Source: Boswellia sacra
Lineage: Eukaryota; Streptophyta; Magnoliopsida; Sapindales; Burseraceae
Assembly: GCA_013180625.2 (NCBI GenBank)
Contig: SNVD02013077.1
Span: 372,001-436,000, forward strand
Direction: 5' to 3'
DNA: 64,000 nt
Under the pieces are notes generated by a model. The model searched no databases, was not told the DNA's origin, and saw only the letters and a program-made list of their open reading frames with translations. Position numbers and translations under genes: made by a program. The stretch's first letter is position 1, and each line of letters opens with the position of its first letter. Shown one piece after another: positions 23,559 to 35,000 of this stretch.

Positions 23559-24609
23559 ACTAGGCTTGACAATTTACCCAACCGGGCCCGGGGCCCCGGT
23601 ATGCCTCTCAAAACCGGGGCGGAGCAAGACCCGCCCCAAAACTATTTTAAGGCGGGTTTGGGGTAAACTAATGTTGCTGGGCGGGTTTGGGGCAAACTAA
23701 TTTTGTCCCGGCCGGGGCGGGTCCGGGTTTGGGGCAAAGCTCTTGGACCAGTTGACCCGACCCGACCCGACCCGACCTGCAAGGTATAAGAGTGTTTTTG
23801 CAAACTTTTAAACTATTGAGACTGTCAAGTAATTTTTTATGTTATATTTGTTAAATTTTTCATATATACGAATTCTTAATAATTTTACAAACAATACAAA
23901 TACTTTAATAAAAGTTATATTTTAATTAATAATTAACACCTTTTAGTATATTAATATCAATTTAGTCATGTTATAATGACAAAATAAAATATTTATATTT
24001 TATGGTAATTAAATTTGTATAATATCTATAATCTTGATATAGATTATTAAGTACTAATTAATTATTACAATAATAATAATATTATTTTCAAAATGTATAC
24101 CTTTAATATAATCAATATAGTATGTTCTAAATATATAACTAGAAAAATGATAAAAATAATCTTATAACATTAAATATATGATTTATCGTAATTTAAATTA
24201 ATTAATTAAATTATTAATATTCATAAATATATATAATGTTAATTAATTGGTATATGCCAATCATATTATTACTATTATTAGATTGAAATTAAATCAACAT
24301 GTTATTAAAAAATTATTTAATTGTATTATCACTATTCGAAAAATTATCAGTTAACTAATTTACAAGCAATAATATACTTTTAACATTATTTGTAATAGAG
24401 TATGTAATATTATTACTAATAAAATCAAATGGTAATTAATGGTAATTAAATATTTGTATTTTATAGTAACTAAATTTATATAATTTATACAATCTTGGTA
24501 TATATTAATAAGTACTAATTAAATTATTGTAATATTAACAATATTATTTTTAAAATATATACCTTTAATATAATCAATATATTATTTTCACTATAGGTCT
24601 ATAACATAA
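23559..24609. other. Foreign insert in MULE-2: GC-rich block plus AT-rich repeat pair
   Basis: Bases 23,575-23,790 are GC-rich, with repeated GGGCGGGTTTGGGG blocks and a CCCGACCCGACCCGACC run, like the subterminal sequence of many plant hAT-type elements. Bases 23,800-24,590 are very AT-rich. Within them a segment at 23,995-24,120 is repeated imperfectly at 24,459-24,590; both end with TACCTTTAATATAATCAATATA. It begins TAGGCTTGACAATTTACCC, but no matching inverted end or 8-bp duplication was found. Identity is therefore open. Confidence 0.5.
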
Positions 24610-24722
24610 AAATTTTATATTCAATACATTTTTTAACAATGTGTCTATGACATAAAATTTTTTTAGCATATATCCAAATTTTACTATAAGCTTCTAATTC
24701 TATCCATTTTTTCAATTTTATC
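24610..24722 (-). repeat. Right terminal inverted repeat of MULE-2
   Basis: Reversed, it reads like 16,247-16,360 (for example TATCCAAATTTTACTATAAG against TATCCAAATTTCACTAAAGG). A further partial copy of its core, GTCTATAACATAAAAATTTT, lies just inside at about 24,597. Confidence 0.78.
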
Positions 24723-24731
24723 AATTTAATT
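24723..24731. repeat. Target-site duplication of MULE-2, right copy
   Basis: AATTTAATT, immediately outside the MULE-2 right terminus. MULE-1 resumes at 24,732. Confidence 0.8.
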
Positions 24732-24845
24732 TCTCAAGTGTATTTTAGTTATTTTACGTAAAAGATGTCTATAATATAAAAATTTTTTATAATGTGCCTA
24801 ATTTTTAGTATATTTCCTAATCATATCTATTTTTCCAATTTGCTG
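24732..24845 (-). repeat. Right terminal inverted repeat of MULE-1 (displaced)
   Basis: It aligns in reverse with 6,733-6,850 over its whole length (GTATTTTAG, GATGTCTATAATATAAAAA, CTATTTTTCCAATTT). It stands alone to the right of MULE-2 because MULE-2 split it from the rest of MULE-1. Confidence 0.75.
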
Positions 24846-25053
24846 CAAAAATAAAAGCAAACAAGGCATATCGTGGGACCCATTCCCGTCACCGCCCTCG
24901 ATATATGAATTTGCGTGTAATCCTGGGAATTAAACACACCACTAGCCCGCATAGATCGGAAACAAAGTGAACAGTTGAAGCCGGATGGAACAAGGGTGGA
25001 AACCGGAGGCTAGGGTTTCGTTTTCAATCTGAAGAAGAGCTTGATTGTTGACT
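24846..25053 (+). promoter_or_regulatory. Promoter end and non-coding first exon of the ASI1-type gene
   Basis: The 5' untranslated exon probably ends at 25,053 before a GTGAGT donor. The stretch CTAGGGTTTCG near 25,010 is typical of plant 5' leaders. The gene's promoter directly abuts the MULE-1 terminus at 24,845, so proximal control sequence is at most about 100-150 bases before transposon DNA begins. Confidence 0.5.
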
Positions 25054-25735
25054 GTGAGTTTTCCGCCAACTTTACTCTATCCAGCGCTTAGTTTCAGGGC
25101 TCTTTTATGCTGGCATTACTTTGTTTATTGGTTCATGTTCCCTTACGCTTTGTTTCTATCTTCAGAACATTGAGTGCCGCAAGGAAGATATTAATTATTG
25201 TATTAACTATTTGATCTTATCTGAGGCGTTTATGATTTCGATTGGTTTTCTTGTGTGAATTTGCGGGAAAAAGAGGATCATAGCTTTTTTTTTTTTAACG
25301 ATTTGTTTATATGTTGTTTGTTTCTTTATGGGGTTTATTTTGTGCTAACTGTTTCACATTGTTTATAGAATTCAATTATAAATAAGTTGCGGACGATTTC
25401 TTGTTTGTAGGAGTTTCCTTGCTCGGTTTTAATTTTGCTCGCGCATTATAATTTGGTTACTTTCTTAGTGCCTGTATGCAGTGATTGGAGGTGGTTGATA
25501 TGCTAGCAAATATGAGAAAATTGCTGAAAATAGATAGGATTTTCCAAAGTAGAGTATTTTTAGTGTACAAGTGATTTCCAAATTTGGCAGGCAAGTCCTC
25601 TGGTTGGCTGCTTGGTTGCTTGTTTGAATTATGTATTTGACACGTGTGTTGACATGGAATTTACATGTGGCTAATTAAATATCGCTCCTAAAACAATATC
25701 CATGAGAGACATGTAAATACATCTAAACTTGTTAG

Positions 25736-25738
<3 letters not shown>

Positions 25739-25782
<44 letters not shown>
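25739..25782. repeat. (TA)n microsatellite in the 5' UTR intron
   Basis: About 22 TA units, inside the inferred 891-bp 5' UTR intron (25,054-25,944). Confidence 0.9.
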
Positions 25783-25783
<1 letters not shown>

Positions 25784-26008
25784 CAGTGGGTTGGAGGTTG
25801 TTGAAAGCCTAAGACGCACGTTTTGCTATTTCCTTGTATATTTCCTTATTTGAGCTTCATTAAATACTTTTGGTTTCTAGCTGCACACAAATATTCCAGG
25901 CAACTTGTGTCTACAATTTAAAATTGTTATTCCTGTTTTTTCAGGTTAAATCGTTTTGGATCGATTCTGTTTATTAATCTTTGACTGGGGGGAAACATCA
26001 ATTAAAAG

Positions 26009-29000
26009 ATGGTAGAAGTGGCTGATGGTGAAAACCTTGAATTTAAGTGGGGTAAAAGGAGAGGAATTGGTGGAAAGAAGAAAGATGTCCGGTTTTATGA
26101 ATCTTTTACGTATGATGGTGTGGAATATACTCTTTATGATTGTGTATATATGTACAAGGAAGGGGAATCTGAGCCTTATATTGGTAAACTCATAAAAATA
26201 TGGGAGAATGCCGATAAGACAAAGAAAGTAAAGGTTCTTTGGTTTTTTCGTCCTTGTGAGATTTCAGATTTTCTTGGCAATTACCAGGCAGCTGAGAATG
26301 AATTATTTTTGGCATGTGGTGAAGGTGTAGGCCTTGCAAATGTCAATCCTTTGGTAATTGAAATTTCTTCAGTTATATTCTTAATTATGTGAAGTATATT
26401 GTTTTTCTTTTATACTTAAACCAATGCTTATCCATTTGTTGTATATTGTATTACTTCTTTCACATATATTTCTTTTGATAGATAAATATTTTTTTTTTAA
26501 ATTTATATTATTTTGTTTTCTTTAGGTCATTGTCATTATAATCTTTCTAAAGATTTTGTCAATTGTTTTTTATCCAAATTAATCAAATGCAATAGCCACT
26601 TTGTTAAACTAAAAAATTCCAATGGCAATTGCACTTCATAATGCGGTTCTACTTTGCATGATGCTATAGACATTAGACTTGATATGTCAAATGAAATATT
26701 TGAACATGCCTCTATATCCAGTTCTTTAGATTGTTGCTTTATAACATTGGGAAAATTTTACTGCTTTTAGGGCAACAAGCATGAATATGGCTATCTACAT
26801 GCTAATTTTCTCATAATAAATTTAGGAAGTAATTGCTGGCAAATGCAACGTTGTTTGCCTTTCGAAGGATAGCAGGAATCCACAACCCTCAGATGAAGAA
26901 GTTCGATTGAGTGATTTCATTTTTTATCGCACATTTGATGTTGGGCACCGTAAAATCTTGGATAAGATAGATGAAAAGATTGCCGGGATTGAAGGTTGTA
27001 TTTCTTCTTTTGTTCTTCACAAATATCATCTCCATTCTGTTGCTGATTATTTTCATTCCTTACTCCCATGTTTTCGTTGTTTGTTTAATTGTTGCAGTGA
27101 AATTTCTATTTAACAGAGTGGAGTGCCAAAAATCCAGCGGTGTTCGAAAACTTGATTTAGACAAGAATGAAGTTGGTAGGAACACTGTTGCAAGTAATGA
27201 GAAAGTGATTCCAATTCAGCAAAACAATCTTGAAAAACACATAACTGCTGAATTAGAGGGTAGTCCTATTGATACTTTAGCAAAAGAAAATTCAAATGCT
27301 TCATTGGTTAAACGAAAGTCTATCCTTGTAGAGAAACCGACTTCTAGTGCAGATGTAGTGTCAAGTGAAAGGGCTAAAGATCAAACAGAAAATGTCTCTA
27401 ATGACAATACCAATTTAGAGTCTAAAGTAAAAGTTGCAGTTTTAAAAGCTCCATTGGTCAAACAAAAATCTTCACTTGGAGAAAAGGCTACATCTAAAGT
27501 AGGCATAGAAATAGGAAAGAACGAAGATAGACAAGAAAATATCTCCAATGACATGACCACGACAAGTTCTAAAGATGAGCCCCAAAGGAGAGAGGCTAAA
27601 AGTGGTAAGGTTAGTGAGGCTGAAGTTGAAGAGAAAGTTAACTCTAAAAAGGATCCTGGCGAATTGGATAATCGGCCATTTAAAAAAGCAAAGCTTACTG
27701 TGAATATGGATGATGACAGAAACAAGAATGGTGCCCAGAAGTTAGGCTTTAATTATGATGGGAGCGCTACAAAGGCTACTACCATGACCAATGAAGATAA
27801 ATCTAAGCTTAAACTAGCAATAGAAAAAGATTCTAATAGGATAGACAAAGGGAGTTCCAAGAAACCAAAAGGTGATTTAGAGGTTAGAAAACCTACAACT
27901 GGCAAGTCAATTAAAGCATCTTGCATTCAGAATTTGAATGTTGGGAACAAAAGTGATAACCAAGTACGGGAAGTTACTCGACGGCCAAATTTGGTAAGTT
28001 TTGTTGTGAAGATCATCTTTTCCTTCAAAATGTTAGTTCTTCTCTCATAAGATCATATTACATTAGTTTCAAGTAGACATTATGAAATCTTTCTAATAGA
28101 CACATGATTAATTCTTGTTTATTGGTGTGATAACAGGATAGAAGCAAATGGTTTAAAGAACTAGTAAGTCTACTAATTTTTCCCTCATGTTTAATTCCTT
28201 GGGTTTCGCTTTGTCATATTTTCACAACACTTTAGGATGAATCTCAATAAGATGTAAAATAGTTGAGAGTTTCTAACTTTAAAACCTGTCTTGGAATATG
28301 TTTGGCATAAAATGGTGAAGAAAATGAGATGAATTTAGACTAATATGTGTATGTTCCTTCTTGTACATCATTACTAGCCCTGGGAAGAAAGAATGCGGGT
28401 TGCACATGAGCAAGGAACACTTGTATTGCTTGAGAATTTGGATCCTTCTTACACATCAACAGAAGTAGAGGTATATATTATTAGAAAAAAGATATGCAAT
28501 AATAGAATGTAGAATGATTGTCCTTCTGAACCACTTTACAACAATTTAGTGGTTGACTCCATTTGTTCTTTTCTTTGCACCTATTGTGAATTTTATTTTA
28601 TTTTATTTTTTTCAGATTTCCAGAATTCTTTTTTCTCTTGTAGTTTTAACATTGTTCTACTTTTTACTTTATTGTCTCACTTTGTATTGTGTCTATTTGT
28701 CTTACATCTTAAGAACTTACTTATTTGTTTTCAGGATATAATTTGGCATGCCTTCAAGGAAAATTGCTCAGCCAAGATGGTTCCGCATTTTGTTTCTTCT
28801 TCTTCCCCACACACTGGTATTTTATGGTTTTTGTGTCATCTTTTCTATCCTATTTTTGAAAACATAAGAACATTAGGCGTAGTAAAAGGTGTATATAATT
28901 GTGGAAGTCATTTAGATCTTTTGATTTCTCTCATAATATATAGGAAACTAAGATGACTCATATCACGGAAGGTTATAAAAATGACTAAATGTCAATTTTT

Positions 29001-32000
29001 TCTAAAAAAAGTTGTCACAAAGACCATGTGTATCTTGTGAGGTAAATTAAGGAACTTTTACAAGTTGTATATTAACCTTGAAAGAGTTTGGTTTGCCTGG
29101 TCAAAGCAATTGGGTTCAACCAATAGGTTAAGAGTTCAAATCTCCTTAGGGTTGTCTACTTGGAATATTATAACGCAACCATTCTATATATATATTTGGT
29201 TTTCTTTGGCCTCTACAATGGTTAAGAGAATCCCTTTGCAGTCATTTGCTTGGAATATTATAACTCAACCAATCTCTATCCAAATTTTCATTTTATTTAG
29301 ACTTTACATTAAGCTCTAAGTGTTGGCTTAGCCATAGCATTACGACTAGATTTGGGTTGGTGCTCTCTCTCTCTTTTTGCCCAATTTATTCCCATGCCAT
29401 GGTTATCTCTTTCCTTATACTCTATCAATTCTCTTTCTTCTCATTTGCAACTTTGACATATGCTTATATTTATCTAGCTGAAGTCAACGATTTGCCTAGT
29501 GTATTATCTTGGGGAGTGGCCGTATGTACTATTAAATCTTTGTCAATATCTTTAAATACCATCATGCTTTTACTCTTTCACAAATACCTACTAACATCTC
29601 TAGTTTGGTTTATTTCATTTCATTGCTAATTCCATGGATCAATTTCTCATTTTCTTTTCCTCTCTCCCAAACACAATAATCTAAGCCCCAAACATTGTTG
29701 CTTGTTGAAAGTATACAATTTTCTTGTTTAATACGATTTGGCTTGGAAACATGTAATTTTACAATAAGATGTAAAGTACAAAAGTGTCACATCATAAACA
29801 CTTTTGAGTTTATTGAAGGCTTTAATAGGACAACTAATGACATCAATTTTTGATGAAAATATGTAGCAGTAAATTTTTATTCTTATTCTCATTATTATTT
29901 GGCACATAAGCCAAAATTAGGGTAGGGTATCCCTGATAATTTCATAAAATTAATTTGTCTATTATGAATGCTAAGTTGAGTTCCAATTATGAAACTTTGT
30001 TAATCCCAAAGGTTGGGCTTAATGGAAAATACCCTTTGGCCTCACTATTAAGTTAAGGTCAAGGATTCAAATCCGGTGGCTATCTAATCGTGATGTTTAT
30101 ATGTCTTACATGTTTCTCAGCGATCAAGCATGAAAGGTCTGGTATGAACCTAGCTTCCAACTTAGATTTAGTAAACAAGAAAAGGGCACGGTGTTTTAGA
30201 TTATCAAAAGAAAAAATTTTTTTGTTGAAGCTTTGTTGCTAGGTCATTTAGTATAACAAGAAGGAATTTTCTTGATGTTTGCGCAAAATATAGGAAATTG
30301 TGTTGCATGTGAAAAATTATAGGAAATTGATATATTTCGGAGCATTTGAATGGCTTAATGCTTCAAGATATTGACTTAGGAGAAGGAACTTTATTGAGAG
30401 ATTTTAGGAGAAGTTTAAATAAGTTGATACACATGAAGCAAAGGATGAAGAAAGAAGTTGATTAAGTGGTTGCTGGGGGCACACTACTTGAGGGTTTATA
30501 AGGATCACGAAGTGTCACATATAGGGCAAAATGCCCATGCTAGGGGTTACAAAAAGGGAGCTATTTACTCAATCGCAACCATTTTTGGAACACCTCTAAT
30601 GGAGGGACAAATAGTCAATTGTAAAAGATCTTATTGTCAACCTCTTCTTGATGTGAATTTGTTTGATTCAGAAGAGAAGAACTTGCATCAGTGTCTTAAG
30701 TTCAAATCAAACATGTGTGAGTTGCATTAGTATCTCAATCTCAAATCAAACATGATTCTAAAAAAAGGAAAAAAGGGTCAAGGATTCTAAACCCTTTGGC
30801 TACTCTAAGCTTGTAGTTTGTGGTCGCAGCTCCCAGTTTAACAACTTAGTGAACGATGAAAGGGCTACGGATTTATGGATTATCAACAAAAAAAAAAAAG
30901 TTATATATTTGATTATCAAGAATGAGAAAAATATGGTTTTGGAGTCTCTGTGTTAAATGGAAATCTTTTGGTGTTTCATGCGGAGACTTTTTATTGGAGT
31001 TTAATTGTTCACATCAACCTTTGAGATATTAATGCTTATGTTAGTACTAGAGTTCATGTGTATTATGATTGACTCCAAATATGAACATGAAATTTAGTTC
31101 TTTTTCAAGAAAGTAGATTGATGGTGTATTAGAAAGAGAAGGGATACATTCCAACTGAAGGGGCATGTGGTCTAATGATATGGATACAAACGATTGTTTT
31201 TTAGAGTAGGTAAACAAAGAATCTCTATATGAATATATTTGGTTACGGGTTTTTATTTTATTTGATTCTTTGAAATGATTATCTTAGAAGTAGTTCTAAA
31301 ATCTAAAATCAGAGAATTCATCTTCATATTCAATAAAATTTTATGCAAAAGCTTTAAGAAAAAATTGATTTTGATTTCACAACAATTATTTGCAAAGTTT
31401 CTTAATTCAAATATAATGTTGGATTTACTAGAAACTTATATATTGAAAACTACAACATATATTTTCTAATCATACCAATATATGTATATACATATATATT
31501 GAAAGTTGTTTTCGAAATGAGTCAAAGAGACTCTAAAGCTTTTGTGTATGTTTTTGGCACAACAAGTATATACAAATCAATAGCTAAAGTAATTAATAAT
31601 TAATTAAGGTCAAAAGTCGTCTTTCGCTGTGTTATCGAAGATTAGACGTTTTGTGTTGGTGTATTGGCTGAAGAAAAGGTTTACAAGGATTGACAAGGGC
31701 TTATTCTTATTAATTGACGTATTTAGCTTTTTAATGGTGTATGGCTTTTGAGATAAGAGCATAAATGTGCTTGAGGTTCGTTATCGAAGTTATTATGTTT
31801 GAAATCTTTGAGAATGAAGATGCTCATATAATGTGGATACTGTGCATAGTATAATATTGTTTATACTACTAAAGCTTTTTCGATACTATCAATTGATTTT
31901 TTGGATCAAATCAATACAAGAAGCCATCTATTTCACCTTCCACAGGTGTAACTTATGTTGTGAACCCTTTTTTTAGTTTTTACTCACTCTCAACCATGCC

Positions 32001-35000
32001 ATAATTCCTCTACTTCTTTGTAGACAACCTTTAACATCAAGGACATGTGGCTATCTTGAAAGAGATTTTGGGATATGACCAATATGTGTGGTATTTCCGG
32101 TGTTGTTATTATTCAATTATCCCATGTTAGTTTTGTCCATATTGTAGGTCAAGCTTATGTCATATTCAAAACCAGAGAGACAGCAGAGATGGTTGTTACA
32201 AAATTAGATGAAGGATGCTTGTTGCTATCAAATGGGAGGTATGCGTGTAACTTGAACAATTCAGTTGTGCTTGTATTAATTTAGGATTGACAATTTTTAT
32301 TTTGCTTTGCCTCAACTAATACGTTGAACATAATTGACCTTTCATGAAGTTTATGGTTTCAATACTATTGAAAACATTCCTTAAAAGTTTGAAGTCATTT
32401 TGACTTCCCGTGAAATTCATTTTTTCAATTTCTCTTCAATTTTTTTTCTTTTTAATGTCGTTCCTACCTTTTGCAAAATTCGTCATAGACCACCCTTCTG
32501 TTAGTTTAGTTGTTTGATGGCATTATTTTTCTATCCAAAACCTCTGCAATTATCAAAATACCATTAACCCAATTTTTAAAAAACATGTCCATAAATAAAA
32601 TATACATATAGAGATGAAATGACCTTTTTACTCCTAATAAAGTCATTAAAATATGGGTTGGTCCTTGCACATTTGGCCATGCAAAATTACCCCTAACTAA
32701 ATAAAAAACATGGACGATATTATGAAAGGGAAATATATTCAAACGCAAATTTAAAATATATATATATATAATTTGCTTCACAGAAATACCGAGTATGAAC
32801 CCAGAACTTGAAATCTAGAAAGCAAAAAACTTGAAACACCACCACCAATATTTGCATCTAGAAAATTCTACAACTCCAGCCAAATGTCATCCAGAAAATC
32901 TTAAGACCGCTGCCACCATGGTAAGCTGCTACTGCACCACAAAAGTCTCCCACAGCAAGCACAACAACCAACCACACCATCAAATCTCTACAAGTTGTAA
33001 CCCAACACAGCCAACAGCAAAAGCTCCAAACACCCAATTCAACACAACCTCAAATATGACCCATTTTTTTTCCTAACTCTCACCACCGTGACTGCCAACC
33101 CATTTTTTTTTTTTTTTTACATTTTCTCTCTATCCTTTAACATCCAAAAAAATTAAACCTAAAATCTTTACGTTGATCCAACTAAAACATGAATTGTTGT
33201 GCTCACCACCAAAACAATTGTATGTAGATTCAAAATCTCCAATAGCAGTACTAGCGAATTGCCCCACGCGACCACTTCTAATAGTCGTGCAAACATCTCA
33301 AACAACCATCTCCAACAATTCATACAAAAGAGCAACAAGCAATGAAGAATACATCCTCACCCACCATTTTTCCTAACAAATCCATAGTACAAAACCCACC
33401 ACGAACTTCGCCCATTTTTTTTTCACCAAAAGCAGAGCTTCAACAGGCCTAAATCGGATGGCAACTACCATCTTCACTCTCCATTTTCCAAAAACCAAGC
33501 ATTTCGGTCACCACCACCTCATATGATTGTCAATTCTATTCTATGCCAATTTGCAATAAATATGCAAACAATAACACCAATTATCAACAACACAAACACC
33601 AACACTAGAATCCGATATGCCAATGGGAATGCATCACTACAAGATGAACTAATAGTGTAGGCAACAAACTAGTAAACATCAATGAAGATTGGGATTAGGG
33701 GTGCACACGGGTTGGTTCGGGTTTTGCCCAACCCGACAAAACCCGATACATGATCGTGTTAGACATTTTAAACCCGTAATCGGGTTTCTGAAGCATGTAA
33801 CCCAAGATATAACCCGAATGGTCGCGTTGTTCGGGTCTGTTGGGTTCACTCGACACTCAACACTTACATGTTGAGTCGTATCAGATTCATAACTGACTCT
33901 CGATATCAGTCTATTTTTGAAGACATCGAGTGTCGGATGATGCATCCAACACTCGATACTATTTACTCGACACTTACATGTTGAGTCGTGTCGGATTCAC
34001 AACCGACACTCGATATCAGACTATTTTCGAAGACATTGAGTGTCGGATGCATCATCCGATACTCGACACTAGCCACTCGACACTTACATGTCGAGTCGTG
34101 TCGGATTCACAACTGACACTCGATATCAGACTATTTTCGAAGACATCGAGTGTCGGATGCATCATTCGACACTCAACACTATCTACTCGATACTCGACAC
34201 TTACATGTTGGGTTACATGAATTAAGCCCGATTGCAAAAAACCCGAAATTTATAACCCGATTTTGGGTTTTTTACATTAACCTGCCCGTAACCCGATAAA
34301 ACTCGATCGGGTCAGATCGGGTCGGGTAATTTTGAACACCCCTAATTGGGATGATCACGAAGAGTGGAAGCGAAATGCACACCAACTGTTTGGTCTTGAA
34401 AAGCAAAAGGAGTGAAAAACAAATGGGCACACTCAAAATCAGAGTAATTACAAGAACCCCAATCAAATTCTTAACAAAAGCGAAACTTTTTGAAGAAACG
34501 CTAAATCCCACGAGCTCAAAGTGGAATTGTATGAATAAGAGGAGACGATGGTGAAGTCAGAGTTTTGTTTGAAGATTGAGAATATACCAAAAGCGAAAGT
34601 CGAGAGGACGATGAGGATAAAGAGGATGAGGAAAGGGAGGTCTTTGAATGGTCTGGGATCATAAGTGTAGGAGATTTGGAGGAACAAGGCGGTGTTCAGC
34701 TCTAAAAGTTCGGATTGGGTAGCGGTCGTGGCTGCGGCGGCGGCGGTTCTTCTTCAACGGATGAAGATGGAGGTTGGAGAGGAGAGGTTGCATTAGGGAA
34801 GAGTTGTAGAAAGATGCTCAATTTTTTTAACTATTGACTTTAAACTTTATATACCGTTGATTGTGTCTTCTTAAATGACCATAATCCCTCCATTTTCAAC
34901 TTATTTACATCCACTTAAGGGTAAACCAATAGAAGGATGTTTCATGATGAATTTTTCAGAAGTTAAGGACGACGTTTACACAAAAGTGCAAATGACGTTT

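Larger units (their letters stand above)
16247..24722 (-). mobile_element. MULE-2: Mutator-like element nested in MULE-1
   Basis: The termini are AGGAAAATTAAAAAAATGG on the left and, reversed, GATAAAATTGAAAAAATGG on the right. These align without gaps, and both abut the 9-bp direct repeat AATTTAATT (16,238-16,246 and 24,723-24,731). Nine bases is the usual MULE target duplication length. Inside are a ULP-like gene (+) and a convergent transposase gene (-), so MULE-2 is inverted relative to MULE-1. About 1 kb at its right end (23,559-24,600) is foreign and replaces the first part of the transposase gene and the expected motif array. The element is therefore non-functional. Confidence 0.85.
6733..24845 (+). 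mobile_element. MULE-1: Mutator-like element with transposase and ULP-like gene, interrupted by MULE-2
   Basis: The terminal inverted repeats at 6,733-6,850 and 24,732-24,845 align along about 110 bases when one is reversed. Between them lie a MuDR-type transposase gene (+) and a convergent ULP-like gene (-), an arrangement known from Kaonashi-type MULEs. The element's right end is displaced because MULE-2 (16,247-24,722) is inserted just inside the right repeat. Removing MULE-2 and one copy of its 9-bp duplication makes the MULE-1 sequence at 16,230 continue smoothly at 24,732. This matches base by base the layout of MULE-2's own corresponding end. The outer target duplication of MULE-1 was not found with confidence. 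Termini are accurate to a few bases. Confidence 0.82.
28817..32147 (+). other. Intron 6 of the ASI1-type gene (3.3 kb, repeat-rich)
   Basis: The donor is ACACTG|GTATTT and the acceptor ATTGTAG|GTCAAGC. It contains no coding exon I can support, but it holds SINE-like pieces (30,010-30,225; 30,773-30,899). A short ORF at 30,458-30,730 has no recognisable domain. The intron splits the RRM between its two RNP motifs. Confidence 0.8.
33510..34745 (-). pseudogene. Captured fragment of a choline-transporter-like (CTL/SLC44) gene
   Basis: Minus-strand reading gives [20 protein letters not shown] (about 34,665) and, in another frame, [20 protein letters not shown] (about 34,460). After the nested hAT element it resumes with [20 protein letters not shown] and [10 protein letters not shown] (33,655-33,530). 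I recognise these as plant choline-transporter-like proteins (PF04515), a membrane transporter family. The frame is shifted and interrupted, only the N-terminal part is present, and it lies antisense to ASI1 within its intron. It is a non-functional captured piece. Confidence 0.62.
32454..34976. mobile_element. Probable gene-capturing DNA transposon (Pack-type) in ASI1 intron 7
   Basis: Bases 32,454-32,508 and the reverse complement of 34,922-34,976 align without gaps over 55 bases, about three quarters identical by eye (for example TTTTGCAAAATTCGTCAT against TTCTGAAAAATTCATCAT). Between them is a piece of a cellular gene (choline-transporter-like). This is the pattern of Pack-MULEs or similar capture elements. 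The exact termini and the target duplication were not resolved, so superfamily and length are uncertain. Confidence 0.5.

Noticed and set aside
23570..24600. A complete hAT element in MULE-2
   Set aside because: No opposite terminus or 8-bp duplication could be found, so only a hAT-like block is claimed.
6733..24845. A large inverted segmental duplication as the source of the mirrored MULEs
   Set aside because: The 9-bp direct repeats at the exact MULE-2 ends, and the resumption of MULE-1 beyond them, fit a transposition better.
33848..34215. CRISPR-like array
   Set aside because: Units are contiguous tandem repeats without unique spacers, in a plant genome, inside a hAT element.
33679..34220. 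Open frames across the hAT tandem array
   Set aside because: They arise from the 110-bp repeat, which has no stop in several frames; no protein features.
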